IMG/VR virus record: IMGVR_UViG_3300017788_000078
Location: 1 to 36,685 of that record
Direction: 5' to 3' (one strand)
Source of the DNA: a virus
Length of the DNA: 36,685 bases
Part shown: positions 12,563 to 19,665 of the stretch, in pieces
Numbering within the stretch: position 1 is the stretch's first letter
Layout: each line of letters begins with the position of its first letter
Program-made: the position numbers and the translations under genes
Notes under the pieces: model-generated
The model's input: only the letters and a program-made list of their open reading frames with translations
Database searches by the model: none
Told to the model about the DNA's origin: nothing

Positions 12563-12826
12563 ATGAACATTAAGACCCTGGAGCAGTATGTGGAGCAACG
12601 CAACTCAATCCGCAGTCTGTTCAAACAACAGCCTCTGAGCCTGCTGAACGCCAAGGATCGTCAGCAGATTGCCAACGACATTGACTCGGCCCTGAGCCCA
12701 GAGAACTTGACCTGCGATGGTGAACTGCCTCGCTCAGTAGTCCAGCAGAAGTACCGTATGCTGACTCGCTGTGCAGAAGAACTGCTGAGCATTGATCCCG
12801 CAGTGAAGTTCTATGAGTTTGGTTAA
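12563..12826 (+). CDS. Helical hypothetical protein, 87 aa
   Basis: MNIKTLEQYVEQRNSIRSLF, then DRQQIANDIDSALSPENLT. All-helical and charged, with no recognised family. CAAGGAGCGAATCA precedes the ATG; the upstream in-frame extension runs into the promoter. Overlaps the next gene by 14 bases. Confidence 0.85.
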   Translation: MNIKTLEQYVEQRNSIRSLFKQQPLSLLNAKDRQQIANDIDSALSPENLTCDGELPRSVVQQKYRMLTRCAEELLSIDPAVKFYEFG

Positions 12827-13040
12827 GGACTTGAACTTCTACCTCAAGTGGACTGCCTGTGCAGTGACACTTGGGGGCGCACTGTTAACAAGTCTGCGCA
12901 TAGATCCCCAGAACATTTGGCTGTTAAACGTGGGCGCGGCTCTGTACTTGTGGTGGAGTCTCAGTATCCGTGAGTGGAACCTTGTGGTGATCAATGCAGG
13001 CCTACTGTCAATCTATGCGATAGGACTCGTCCGTGCTTAA
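12813..13040 (+). CDS. Small multi-span membrane protein, 75 aa
   Basis: It has three hydrophobic segments (about residues 9-27, 33-49, 53-72), with ALYLWWSLSIREWNLVVINAG typical of a small conserved membrane protein in T4-like phages, probably of a transporter-like or YgjV-like type. The function is unknown. It overlaps genes on both sides, so it is co-translated. Confidence 0.75.
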   Translation: MSLVKDLNFYLKWTACAVTLGGALLTSLRIDPQNIWLLNVGAALYLWWSLSIREWNLVVINAGLLSIYAIGLVRA

Positions 13041-13245
13041 ACACACCGAGCCTACACCAGGACTCATACGCTGTGCCCTGGGCATTGCCCTAATGTTTGC
13101 AGCAGTAGGGGGTATGGACAACCCAGAGCAGGCCCCCTACTTTCTATATCAACTGTCAGCGGCTGCCATGGGCTTGGTCTTGGCCTGGTGGGGAGTTCGT
13201 GCCTTGGATCGAACGTTCGAGAAGAAGACCAAAAGATTTTTCTAA
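13033..13245 (+). CDS. Small membrane protein, 70 aa
   Basis: GTG start inside the end of the previous gene. Two membrane segments (about residues 12-27 and 39-56) and a basic tail (DRTFEKKTKRFF). No family recognised. Last gene of the early-type region. Confidence 0.7.
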   Translation: MLKHTEPTPGLIRCALGIALMFAAVGGMDNPEQAPYFLYQLSAAAMGLVLAWWGVRALDRTFEKKTKRFF

Positions 13246-13455
13246 ACGTCGAGACCGGGGGGCATATAATATAAACTGTTGTTTTTACGCAACAGCCCTT
13301 AATGATTTTTCGGGGTGTAGAAATCACCAGGCCACCGAAAAAATACCCTATATTTTAAAAAACTGTAGGCTAATTTTTACGCTCTGCAGGTGCCTTTTCA
13401 GATAAGTACGTGATGAAGACAAACGCCACACTCTTTTCAAAGAAAGAACGAACCC
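13246..13455. other. Intergenic region with two structured elements
   Basis: 210 bases between the early-type and later-type genes. CTGTTG (13276-13281) and CAACAG (13290-13295) flank a T-rich loop. TTTTTCGG (13306-13313) pairs with CCGAAAAA (13335-13342), enclosing GGTG (13314-13317) with CACC (13325-13328); this could terminate in both directions. GATAAGTACGTGATG at 13401-13415 recurs almost unchanged at 13772. A 24-codon ORF from 13412 is too short to judge. Confidence 0.5.
13306..13342. terminator. Possible two-way terminator
   Basis: An eight-base perfect outer stem TTTTTCGG/CCGAAAAA encloses a small GGTG/CACC hairpin. T and A tracts lie on the outer sides, so either strand could read it as a terminator. 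Confidence 0.5.
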
Positions 13456-13641
13456 ATGAACACTCATTTAACCCATCTCAAGTATGAAATAGAAGTCCTC
13501 AAGTCCCGTGTTCAACTTCACGACACTGGAAATATTATAACTGCCATTCAAGTGCTTGAAGAGAGAATACAAGAAGAAGAGAAGTTCCAAAACCAATTGC
13601 TGGATTCATCCTATCCCGATGGCAGATCATACTGGCGATAA
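13456..13641 (+). CDS. Coiled-coil hypothetical protein, 61 aa
   Basis: LKYEIEVLKSRVQLHDTG and IQVLEERIQEEEKFQNQLL have heptad-like spacing, so a short coiled coil is likely. The ribosome site (AAAGAAAGAACG) is weak compared with the early genes. No family recognised. Confidence 0.65.
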   Translation: MNTHLTHLKYEIEVLKSRVQLHDTGNIITAIQVLEERIQEEEKFQNQLLDSSYPDGRSYWR

Positions 13642-13756
13642 CGTCACACTGCTTCTACTTGCAGCCACCACCATTCTGCTATATGTCGTAGGTGATTTTC
13701 TTGGTTGCTATTATATGCTAAGTGGCAGCAGTGCGTGGTGTGAGGTATTCTTTTGA
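13619..13756 (+). CDS. Membrane microprotein, 45 aa
   Basis: MADHTGDNVTLLLLAATTIL starts one membrane span (about residues 10-31) followed by a Cys-containing tail (GCYYMLSGSSAWC). It overlaps the preceding gene's end by 23 bases. No clear ribosome site. Confidence 0.5.
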   Translation: MADHTGDNVTLLLLAATTILLYVVGDFLGCYYMLSGSSAWCEVFF

Positions 13757-13784
13757 TGTTATCGTCGTCGGTGATAAGTACTTG

Positions 13785-13982
13785 ATGCGACTCGTACATC
13801 AACTGCTGACTTTGTTGCCCATGCCCCTGTTTGTCATAGGATTTATTCTGTCCGTGCTCTCGCCCCAGTCAATCTGCGGTGCTTTCCCCTATGAAATGAC
13901 CATAATGTGGGCTATAATGGCCATGGCACACACATCACCTTGGCTGTTATTCTATCAACAGCACTTTGCCCGGAATGCTTAG
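13785..13982 (+). CDS. Small membrane protein, 65 aa
   Basis: MRLVHQLLTLLPMPLFVIGF and later YEMTIMWAIMAMAHT give two likely spans. An in-frame GTG at 13722 would overlap the microprotein before it. ATG 13785 follows the element GATAAGTACTTG with four bases between the late-like box and the ATG. The function is unknown. Confidence 0.5.
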   Translation: MRLVHQLLTLLPMPLFVIGFILSVLSPQSICGAFPYEMTIMWAIMAMAHTSPWLLFYQQHFARNA

Positions 13983-14177
13983 ACAGCAGTGATAACTGCC
14001 CTGTAACACTGCCCAAGATTCCCAGTAGTACAATTCCAGTATATCTGCTCGATCCACTATCCATACCAAATCTCTGATTTCTATACAGCCTCGGGGACCC
14101 TGTATTCTTGCAGTAGTGCCTGTGGCAGTGGTCGCTGTATAAATCAATGTCAACATTGTATATTTACGGTTCTTACC
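13983..14177. other. Intergenic stretch with late-like box
   Basis: Nothing convincing is coded on the + strand. A reverse ORF (13947-14201, probable start 14156) has no ribosome site and is not accepted. TATAAATC at 14138-14145 resembles the T4 late promoter TATAAATA and lies 32 bases before the next start. Confidence 0.45.
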
Positions 14178-14699
14178 GTGTCTACGATCGTATATGGGCA
14201 AGAATTTCCTGGGGCAGCCAAGATCTCAATAAGTAACTGTATGTTCGCAGCCTTTTCTTTCATTGTCAGTGCCGTTATTTTGCCTCTGGTATGGCATCAT
14301 CGCAGGCAGTATGATCAGCGTCTACAGACCAGTGTAGAGTTGATCACTCGTGTGTTAACTGAATTTCGCCAGTATCAAACTCAGCGTAACTATGCAAAGT
14401 TTCTCAATGATCAGAACTCCGCAGTCACAGCGTCATTACCTCAGGCCTGGACTACAGTCACAGACAGCCTGCACCAATTTAGTCTATGGACACAGCCTTG
14501 GTTTACCCTACATGCTCCCAGGTTAGCCCAACTTAGACATGAGATCGCCATCACTGCCCAGGCACGCAGTAAACGGCCTGCTCTGCTCTGTGACTGGTCA
14601 GAGGCTCGTGCAGAAGCAGAGTTTTACACTGTGATCACACAGATACGCCGTCAGTTGCTCAACTACAGTTATATTCGTTATATTCGGGAGAATCTATGA
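14178..14699 (+). CDS. Membrane-anchored hypothetical protein, 173 aa
   Basis: One membrane segment (about residues 22-40, MFAAFSFIVSAVILPLVW), then a long basic helical region (HHRRQYDQRLQTSVELITRV). The layout suggests an N-terminal anchor with a cytoplasmic or periplasmic helical body. GTG 14178 is the longest start. ATG 14241, right at the membrane segment, is an equally possible start. No family recognised. Confidence 0.7.
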   Translation: MSTIVYGQEFPGAAKISISNCMFAAFSFIVSAVILPLVWHHRRQYDQRLQTSVELITRVLTEFRQYQTQRNYAKFLNDQNSAVTASLPQAWTTVTDSLHQFSLWTQPWFTLHAPRLAQLRHEIAITAQARSKRPALLCDWSEARAEAEFYTVITQIRRQLLNYSYIRYIRENL

Positions 14700-14890
14700 T
14701 ACATTTATCAGAAAACTGGTCAGCAGAGCAGTATCAGGACCCTGAACGTCGCCAGTATATCCTACAGCGTTATCAGGAGATTCACAGACGTCTGCCTACA
14801 CCTTTGACTGAGCCTTTGCTGTTTGATCCCCTTAATCCACCACAGGGGTGGCGGTGGGATCCCTATTACGAGCTGTGGTATCAGTGTTAA
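14696..14890 (+). CDS. Hypothetical Pro/Trp-rich protein, 64 aa
   Basis: MIHLSENWSAEQYQDPERRQ, a Pro-rich middle (RRLPTPLTEPLLFDPLNPP) and a Trp/Tyr-rich end (GWRWDPYYELWYQC). The end looks like a small adhesive or packing motif. GGGAGAATCT precedes the ATG, which overlaps the upstream stop as ATGA. Confidence 0.75.
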   Translation: MIHLSENWSAEQYQDPERRQYILQRYQEIHRRLPTPLTEPLLFDPLNPPQGWRWDPYYELWYQC

Positions 14891-14907
14891 CGTTCTCTTG
14901 GGATCCT

Positions 14908-14967
14908 GCGCGGCGCTACCGCGCTTCGCGCTTCCTGACTCTGTGTGCCCTGGCTCGGGGGCCCGAG
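14908..14967. terminator. GC-rich hairpins between genes
   Basis: GCGCGG (14908-14913) with CCGCGC (14919-14924), and CTCGGG (14954-14959) with CCCGAG (14962-14967). The stretch is far more GC-rich than its surroundings. There is no T tract on the + strand, so termination is uncertain. Confidence 0.4.
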
Positions 14968-14979
14968 ACCTAAAAAACG

Positions 14980-15180
14980 ATGAACACCGGCGTCTGGTTT
15001 CTAATCTTACTACTCAATGGTCACGCCGTTGACTTTCCTGATCCACATAAGACCAGTGCATCTTGTGAAGAACATAGACAGAGAATGGAGAGAGCATTTA
15101 AACAGGCAGAGTCAACGGCCATTGTAAGATGCGAATGGCGTGAAAAAGCTCGGTCTGGGGTAGTAAACTTTATACCCTAA
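14980..15180 (+). CDS. Probable secreted small protein, 66 aa
   Basis: MNTGVWFLILLLNGHAVDFP reads as a short signal peptide, followed by a charged domain with two cysteines (C28, C51) that could form a disulphide. The ribosome site is poor. A function is not evident. Confidence 0.6.
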   Translation: MNTGVWFLILLLNGHAVDFPDPHKTSASCEEHRQRMERAFKQAESTAIVRCEWREKARSGVVNFIP

Positions 15181-15189
15181 AAATTTTTT

Positions 15190-15231
15190 TGAGCAGATTT
15201 TTTTCGGGCACTATACTCAGGTCTATAAATA
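15190..15231 (+). promoter_or_regulatory. Overlapping sigma70-like and late-like promoter
   Basis: TTGAGC (15190-15195), 16 bp, TATACT (15212-15217), followed by a perfect T4 late box TATAAATA (15224-15231). The ATG of the next gene comes four bases after the late box, so the late transcript would be leaderless or nearly so. Confidence 0.65.
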
Positions 15232-15235
15232 CACT

Positions 15236-15430
15236 ATGCTTGCTCAATATTCACAGCCTCAACCAGAGATCACAGCCACAGCAAGGCCTAAAACTGCCCC
15301 TGCTGATCTCACAGCACAGAGTCGTATCCAAGTGTTGGAACAGCAGATCTCACGCCAGGCACGTAGAATCCGTGATCTTGAAACGGAAATTCAGCAGATC
15401 ACCAGCCATCTACGCAGATCAGACAGATAA
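15236..15430 (+). CDS. Small coiled-coil protein, 64 aa
   Basis: A Pro/Thr/Ala-rich start (residues 1-25) and then RIQVLEQQISRQARRIRDLE, TEIQQITSHL, a clear coiled coil. It could be an oligomerising virion or assembly protein (inference). It has no Shine-Dalgarno, consistent with the promoter position. Confidence 0.75.
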   Translation: MLAQYSQPQPEITATARPKTAPADLTAQSRIQVLEQQISRQARRIRDLETEIQQITSHLRRSDR

Positions 15431-15433
15431 ACC

Positions 15434-15475
15434 GCTAAATACAAATGTGCGATCGCACATTGGTCTGCTAAATAC
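15434..15475 (+). promoter_or_regulatory. Palindrome flanked by two late-like boxes
   Basis: GCTAAATAC occurs at 15434-15442 and 15467-15475. Between them lies a perfect 18-bp palindrome, AATGTGCGATCGCACATT (15444-15461). The boxes resemble late promoters; the palindrome looks like a site for a dimeric regulator. The gene at 15503 follows. Confidence 0.6.
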
Positions 15476-15502
15476 TTATGTTCTACTTTAAGGAGCGCAG
15501 TG

Positions 15503-15829
15503 ATGTTGAAACAAATATTCGCATCGCTGGCCTTGACAGTTGGCCTAATCCCCCTTTCAATTGCCAGTGATCTACAGCAATTTCCTACCACGCTGATGTG
15601 CGTGGATCAAAAGGGTTTAACCGAGACTGTCTCACAATTTCAGGAGATCAGTTTCGCCGGTGGTGTGGCCATGAGAGATGTTCCTGGCGTGGGCCTGGTA
15701 AAAAATAACCTGGTGATATTTGTCAATCCTGTCACACGGTCATGGACCATCGTAGAAAGATTCAGCACTGACCTTTATTGTGTGGTAGCCCTGGGGGAAG
15801 GCTTTCGCCTCAATACCAATAATAAATAA
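15503..15829 (+). CDS. Secreted or periplasmic protein, 108 aa
   Basis: MLKQIFASLALTVGLIPLSIA-SD is a typical Gram-negative signal peptide. The mature part is beta-rich, with two cysteines (MCVDQ and LYCVVAL) and the run NNLVIFVNPVTRSWTIVERF. No family assigned. AAGGAGCGCAGTG precedes ATG 15503. GTG 15500 is a less likely start. Confidence 0.8.
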   Translation: MLKQIFASLALTVGLIPLSIASDLQQFPTTLMCVDQKGLTETVSQFQEISFAGGVAMRDVPGVGLVKNNLVIFVNPVTRSWTIVERFSTDLYCVVALGEGFRLNTNNK

Positions 15830-15850
15830 GCCTACAAGGAGGGGCAAGCC

Positions 15851-16057
15851 ATGCAGACAGTTACTATCACTGTTAGGGCACCGGACGTCAAAGATATACA
15901 GCCCCAGGTAGCAGAGTTGATTCGTGAACAGTGGTTAAATGAGCTCACTGTGCAGTTTCGTCGCGTTTCTGAAGATTCTATTTCAGTCACTGATCGTGCC
16001 TTGACTTGGCTGCGACTCAGCAACACAGATCCCTACATCACACTGACTACTCGATAG
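15851..16057 (+). CDS. Hypothetical protein, 68 aa
   Basis: MQTVTITVRAPDVKDIQPQV, then ELIREQWLNELTVQFRRV. A small alpha/beta protein with no recognised family. AAGGAGGGGC is a near-perfect ribosome site. Its 3' end overlaps the end of gp41 on the other strand by 11 bases. Confidence 0.8.
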   Translation: MQTVTITVRAPDVKDIQPQVAELIREQWLNELTVQFRRVSEDSISVTDRALTWLRLSNTDPYITLTTR

Positions 16058-17480
16058 ACCCGATATTGCCCAAGAGTTCTCTGAGTTTGGAACCTTCTGT
16101 TTTGGCACGAATCTTGGGCAGGCCCTGACCCTGTGTGGGATCTGTGATTTCACCTGTGCCCGGATCGACCTGCACAGTGGATCCTCGTTTGATAGAAGAC
16201 AGGATGCTCTGTCCACTCTGTGAGCCTGCTTCTGCTTCGGCTTCGTCAAGATCACGTATGCGCAGTGTGTCGATGTCAAACTCAAGATCAATCTTTTGAC
16301 CCACGCCCGAACTGCTTCGAGTCTTCATCAACTGTATCTGATAGCGTCCACGGTCACGCATGGCTCTTGACGTAAAGATACCAAACACGTTGTCTGCTGT
16401 TTGTATCTTACTTAAACCGCCTGAGATATGGCTGTGATCAAATTCCACTTCTTCCACGGAGGCACGATTCAACTGGCTGGCAGTGACAAACACACAGTTC
16501 TTTTCCATGGCCAAATTACGCAATTCTTCACTGACAAACTTGTCTTTGATAAACAGATCTGCGGGAGAAATTCTCTTAGAGATAGGCATCATAAGATCCA
16601 AATAGTCTACCAACATCACATCAATCTTACGATCCATTTTAACTTCATACTCTTTGATGTAACTGCGTATGTCGTTGGCATTCTTGCCCGATGGCATGTA
16701 CTTGACCTGTAGTGCGCCGGATTTCTTACCGATCATTTTGACCTTGACTTCTACGTCATCGATTTCACGGAAAATGTCACGAGCAGGCACACCTGTCAGC
16801 ATACTGTCTATGCGCATACTCACAAGTTCTTCTGACAGCTCAAAGGTCAAGTACAGCACGTTTAATCCCATACTGGCCCAGTTCACTCCCAGATTGGCCA
16901 AGAACAGACTCTTGCCCGCACCCGATCCACCAGCAAAGATATTGAGCTCTCCGCGATTCATACCACCAAACAGTCTATGATCCACAGTCTTCCAACCCGT
17001 TGAGACCTGACCGTTCTTGTCCTTGATCTTCATCAAGCGCGACTTAGGATCAGCAAAATAGTCAGTGCCCATGTCTTTGTTTAGGCCTACCTGTACAGCA
17101 CGTTTGATCAGATCTTCCACAGGACCATACTCGCCCTTTTCCAACAGATCTGCACTTTCCATGATAGCACGTTCCAGGCCTTTGTGGCGTGTGAACGTTT
17201 CGAAATCACCTAACAGCCAATCATAGTGTTCTGCCCGAACTTCCGTGGGTTTGGCCAAGGCACTGCCTGTGGCAGCATTGACCATTTCAAATGTAGGCAA
17301 CACAGAGTGTTCCGAAACGTATTCATTGACAAATTCTGCGGTTTTCTGCAGTCTGCGATCAAACAGTGTGTGATCATAGATGCTTTGACAGCGTACAAAT
17401 GTTTCTGCATCGCTGAGCATCATTTCCAAATAAAACTTTTGAATGTCGTAACCGTAGTCTGTGTTCTGTTTTGTTTCCAT
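16047..17480 (-). CDS. gp41: Replicative DNA helicase, T4 gp41-type (DnaB family)
   Basis: 477 residues, the usual length for gp41-type helicases. The helical N-terminal domain spans about 1-150 and the RecA-like domain follows. Walker A is GGSGAGKS (184-191), Walker B is VMLVDYLDLM (288-297), and TASQLNRA after residue 330 matches the DnaB-type Gln motif. The protein unwinds duplex DNA 5' to 3' at the fork as a hexamer and works with the primase encoded just upstream (established for the family). The gene follows gp61 after an 18-base gap, so both are read from the promoter at 18503-18531. Confidence 0.96.
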   Translation of the reverse strand: METKQNTDYGYDIQKFYLEMMLSDAETFVRCQSIYDHTLFDRRLQKTAEFVNEYVSEHSVLPTFEMVNAATGSALAKPTEVRAEHYDWLLGDFETFTRHKGLERAIMESADLLEKGEYGPVEDLIKRAVQVGLNKDMGTDYFADPKSRLMKIKDKNGQVSTGWKTVDHRLFGGMNRGELNIFAGGSGAGKSLFLANLGVNWASMGLNVLYLTFELSEELVSMRIDSMLTGVPARDIFREIDDVEVKVKMIGKKSGALQVKYMPSGKNANDIRSYIKEYEVKMDRKIDVMLVDYLDLMMPISKRISPADLFIKDKFVSEELRNLAMEKNCVFVTASQLNRASVEEVEFDHSHISGGLSKIQTADNVFGIFTSRAMRDRGRYQIQLMKTRSSSGVGQKIDLEFDIDTLRIRDLDEAEAEAGSQSGQSILSSIKRGSTVQVDPGTGEITDPTQGQGLPKIRAKTEGSKLRELLGNIGSIE

Positions 17481-17498
17481 GGTGTTTTATATATCTTT

Positions 17499-18494
17499 CT
17501 AATCTGTGTCTTTGTTATTTTCAAACCAATGTCTTGCTGTGAGATTTACTTTCAACTGTGACTGTTGACTGTGTTTGACTATCATGGCCAAGGCAGTTAA
17601 CCGTCCTAATTTTTCACAGGCATCTGCCACATCTTTGATGCCCTCGGGCCAGGGCGGCATGCTCACAGACCAACCCCAATCACCTATGCTGTCTATCATT
17701 TCTCGACCCACTTGATCTCTGTCAGGCACTACTATGACTTCTCTGCCCAACTGCTGTATCTGCCGCTGTTGTTGGCTGTTGATCTGGCCGCCCATGACTG
17801 CCACACCATCAATGGCTATGGCATCAAATATACCTTCTACTACTATGACAAATGATCTGTGATCCAGTTGTCGATCAAGATTGAATACTAAACCCGGAGG
17901 ATGACTGCTGAGGTATCTGGGGCGCAGTTCACTGTTGACAGCACGGGCAGTGGATCCTACTATTTCACTGTCAAGAAAAATAGGAATGATTATTCTGTTC
18001 TTATACATGACGTTACTGCTCCAATACCAGGGATAGTCATCAAGATAGAACTGTCGTTGGCTGAGATATTCCAGTACGTGCAACACTGATTCTGGATCCT
18101 GTTCTGCTTGATCTCTCAACAGCACCGCACCCTCTGGCAAGGGTCTGGCTTCAAATTTTAACTCTGGTTCTCGAGCAGTGTCTGTGGTTTGATCTAACCC
18201 CCTCAGAGCCTGCATGGCCATACGCTGTATGTCTGTGTCGCTGACACCCAACCAACTGAGCCACTGCCGCATACGATCACTGAGCAGTCTACCCGGAGCC
18301 CAAGAACATTTGTATCCACAGTTGAAACAATGGTAACTGACTGTGCCTGCGTCAGCCATTACTCCGCCACGTTTTCTTCGATCTTGCCCATGTCCTCGAT
18401 GATGGCAACAGGGCGCATTGAAACTGATCCAGCCACTGGGACTACGCTTGGATCGGGGAGGCAACTGTGCTAATATCTCTTGGTCAAGGCTCAT
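17499..18494 (-). CDS. gp61: DNA primase, T4 gp61-type
   Basis: 331 residues. The zinc-ribbon site is formed by C29/C30/H31/H32/H35 and C56, C59, C63. The TOPRIM core follows, with VVEGIFDAIAIDG (E220) and VVPDRDQVG (D258, D260). The enzyme makes RNA primers for lagging-strand synthesis and acts with gp41 (established). Its ATG lies about two bases after the predicted transcription start, so the mRNA would be almost leaderless, and no Shine-Dalgarno is seen. Upstream is the probable virion protein gene, whose end holds the promoter. Confidence 0.95.
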   Translation of the reverse strand: MSLDQEILAQLPPRSKRSPSGWISFNAPCCHHRGHGQDRRKRGGVMADAGTVSYHCFNCGYKCSWAPGRLLSDRMRQWLSWLGVSDTDIQRMAMQALRGLDQTTDTAREPELKFEARPLPEGAVLLRDQAEQDPESVLHVLEYLSQRQFYLDDYPWYWSSNVMYKNRIIIPIFLDSEIVGSTARAVNSELRPRYLSSHPPGLVFNLDRQLDHRSFVIVVEGIFDAIAIDGVAVMGGQINSQQQRQIQQLGREVIVVPDRDQVGREMIDSIGDWGWSVSMPPWPEGIKDVADACEKLGRLTALAMIVKHSQQSQLKVNLTARHWFENNKDTD

Positions 18495-18502
18495 ATAGCC
18501 TT

Positions 18503-18531
18503 ATTTTAGTTTCTTAGCAGTACTTTGTCAA
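18503..18531 (-). promoter_or_regulatory. Sigma70-type promoter of the primase-helicase pair
   Basis: On the - strand: TTGACA (18531-18526), 17 bp, TAAAAT (18508-18503). The start of transcription is expected near 18496, two bases before the gp61 ATG. The first bases after the -35 (AAGTA) match those of the promoter at 28084-28112. Confidence 0.8.
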
Positions 18532-19279
18532 CAGTTCCGGCAGTCTCTGTATAGTCTACTCGAAAATATGCGTATAAGCCTTGGTAGTTGCGATTGGTAA
18601 TTCCGGACTGATCAGTGAGCTCGAATTCGTCTATGGTTGTCCAAACTGTGCTTTCATTTACTGTGTTGGCCACAGTGGTTTTCACAGTCACAGTGCCGGT
18701 AAATGCTGTGGTGTACAGAGCCATGGTATGTAGACTGCTGTTTGAGCCGCCTACACCATTACCACCTTCAAGAGCTTCTCCTTGGTATACATCCGAAATT
18801 AACAGCCAACGATCACTTTCCACTGTGTCTGCGGGTTTGGGCACAATGCCTGCCAATAATTCTATAGTACCAGTTGCTCCGTGGTAAGTATTAACAAACA
18901 CAGGAAATTCTTCTCTACCGTCGGTGTGTACCAATGCATAATTTAACTGTTGTGGATCATAATCGAGAAAATCATCTTCTTCGAATTTTACCTGAGCAAT
19001 GCCTTTGAGCATGGTACTGGAACCATCGTTGAGTACTTCTAATTCTCGTTCAATGACCAGATCGCCTGCCTGTGTAGTGACATACACTTTCAGTGTTTTA
19101 TCGCTGATGTCCACACGTTTTTGATCTGCATTTAAAACTTCAAATTGAACAACGTTGCTGACACCTTTGTATATTTTGATATTTCGCTGGTACACGATTT
19201 TATACTCCATGAGATAGCCAGTTTCATACCAAATCACTGGAACTCGATTCTGTAATAAATAACTGGAAAAAATTTGCAT
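18506..19279 (-). CDS. Probable virion structural protein, 257 aa
   Basis: The N-terminal part has KIVYQRNIKIYKGVSNVVQF and LNADQKRVDISDKTLKVYVT, a pattern I associate with structural proteins of T4-like cyanophages and relatives. The rest is beta-rich and Thr/Val/Gly-rich (FTGTVTVKTTVANTVNE), typical of fibre or baseplate-associated domains. The exact role is not known. A late box TATAAATA (19294-19287) lies seven bases before ATG 19279, which supports late expression. A second in-frame ATG (19210) is possible but has no better ribosome site. Confidence 0.75.
   Translation of the reverse strand: MQIFSSYLLQNRVPVIWYETGYLMEYKIVYQRNIKIYKGVSNVVQFEVLNADQKRVDISDKTLKVYVTTQAGDLVIERELEVLNDGSSTMLKGIAQVKFEEDDFLDYDPQQLNYALVHTDGREEFPVFVNTYHGATGTIELLAGIVPKPADTVESDRWLLISDVYQGEALEGGNGVGGSNSSLHTMALYTTAFTGTVTVKTTVANTVNESTVWTTIDEFELTDQSGITNRNYQGLYAYFRVDYTETAGTVDKVLLRN
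19254..19261 (+). promoter_or_regulatory. Late-like box for the 19294 gene
   Basis: AATAAATA at 19254-19261 on the + strand fits the NATAAATA late pattern of T4-like phages and lies 32 bases before the ATG at 19294. It is also inside the 5' end of the gene on the other strand. Confidence 0.4.
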
Positions 19280-19286
19280 TATAACT

Positions 19287-19294
19287 TATTTATA
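19287..19294 (-). promoter_or_regulatory. T4-like late promoter
   Basis: TATAAATA on the - strand, seven bases before ATG 19279. Its outer base is also the first base of the divergent + strand start codon at 19294. Confidence 0.65.
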
Positions 19295-19665
19295 TGGTGA
19301 AACTGACAGACAACATAGAACAAAACTGGCCCTTTATATCGATCCTACACTACGGTGAAGGTGAATATGTGGGCATTATCATTAATCAAGATGCAAATGT
19401 CACCAGTTTCTACGACTACAACCTAATTGTTGATGAATCTACCAAAGAACGCTTTCTAAGTCTGGGAGAAACTTGGTGGTGGGAATCGAATCGTCAAATT
19501 CCTATCAGTATATTCTTACGCAACGAAATGATGGAATTCAAGGCCATTGTCAAACATTTTACCACCAAAGACGTTGAAGTGGTGTTAGGTCCCACAGTGA
19601 GTTTAAGCGGACTCAGTGCCAAACGTGTAAAACGCAAGTCTGTACAACTTGTTCGCAAACCTTAA
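19294..19665 (+). CDS. Conserved T4-like phage protein, 123 aa
   Basis: The protein includes NWPFISILHYGEGEYVGIII, then FLSLGETWWWESNRQIPISIF and VVLGPTVSLSGLSAKRVKRKSVQLV. This order looks like a small conserved protein I know from T4-like cyanophages, of unknown function. It ends in a basic patch. It is the only + strand gene among the replication genes here. Its last four bases overlap the end of the Pol III alpha-like gene. Confidence 0.8.
   Translation: MVKLTDNIEQNWPFISILHYGEGEYVGIIINQDANVTSFYDYNLIVDESTKERFLSLGETWWWESNRQIPISIFLRNEMMEFKAIVKHFTTKDVEVVLGPTVSLSGLSAKRVKRKSVQLVRKP

Noticed and set aside
13947-14201. Reverse-strand open frame in the 13983-14177 gap
   Set aside because: No ribosome site, overlaps the ends of two forward genes, and includes the late-like box. 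It could be a remnant, but support is too weak.
1276-15456. Three GCGATCGC octamers as evidence for a cyanobacterial host
   Set aside because: The octamer is abundant in many cyanobacteria, but three copies in 36.7 kb is thin evidence, and the envelope protein points to Proteobacteria.
15469-15565. Frame starting at the ATG after the second GCTAAATAC
   Set aside because: About 30 codons, out of frame with and containing the ribosome site of the signal-peptide gene, so unlikely to be a real product.
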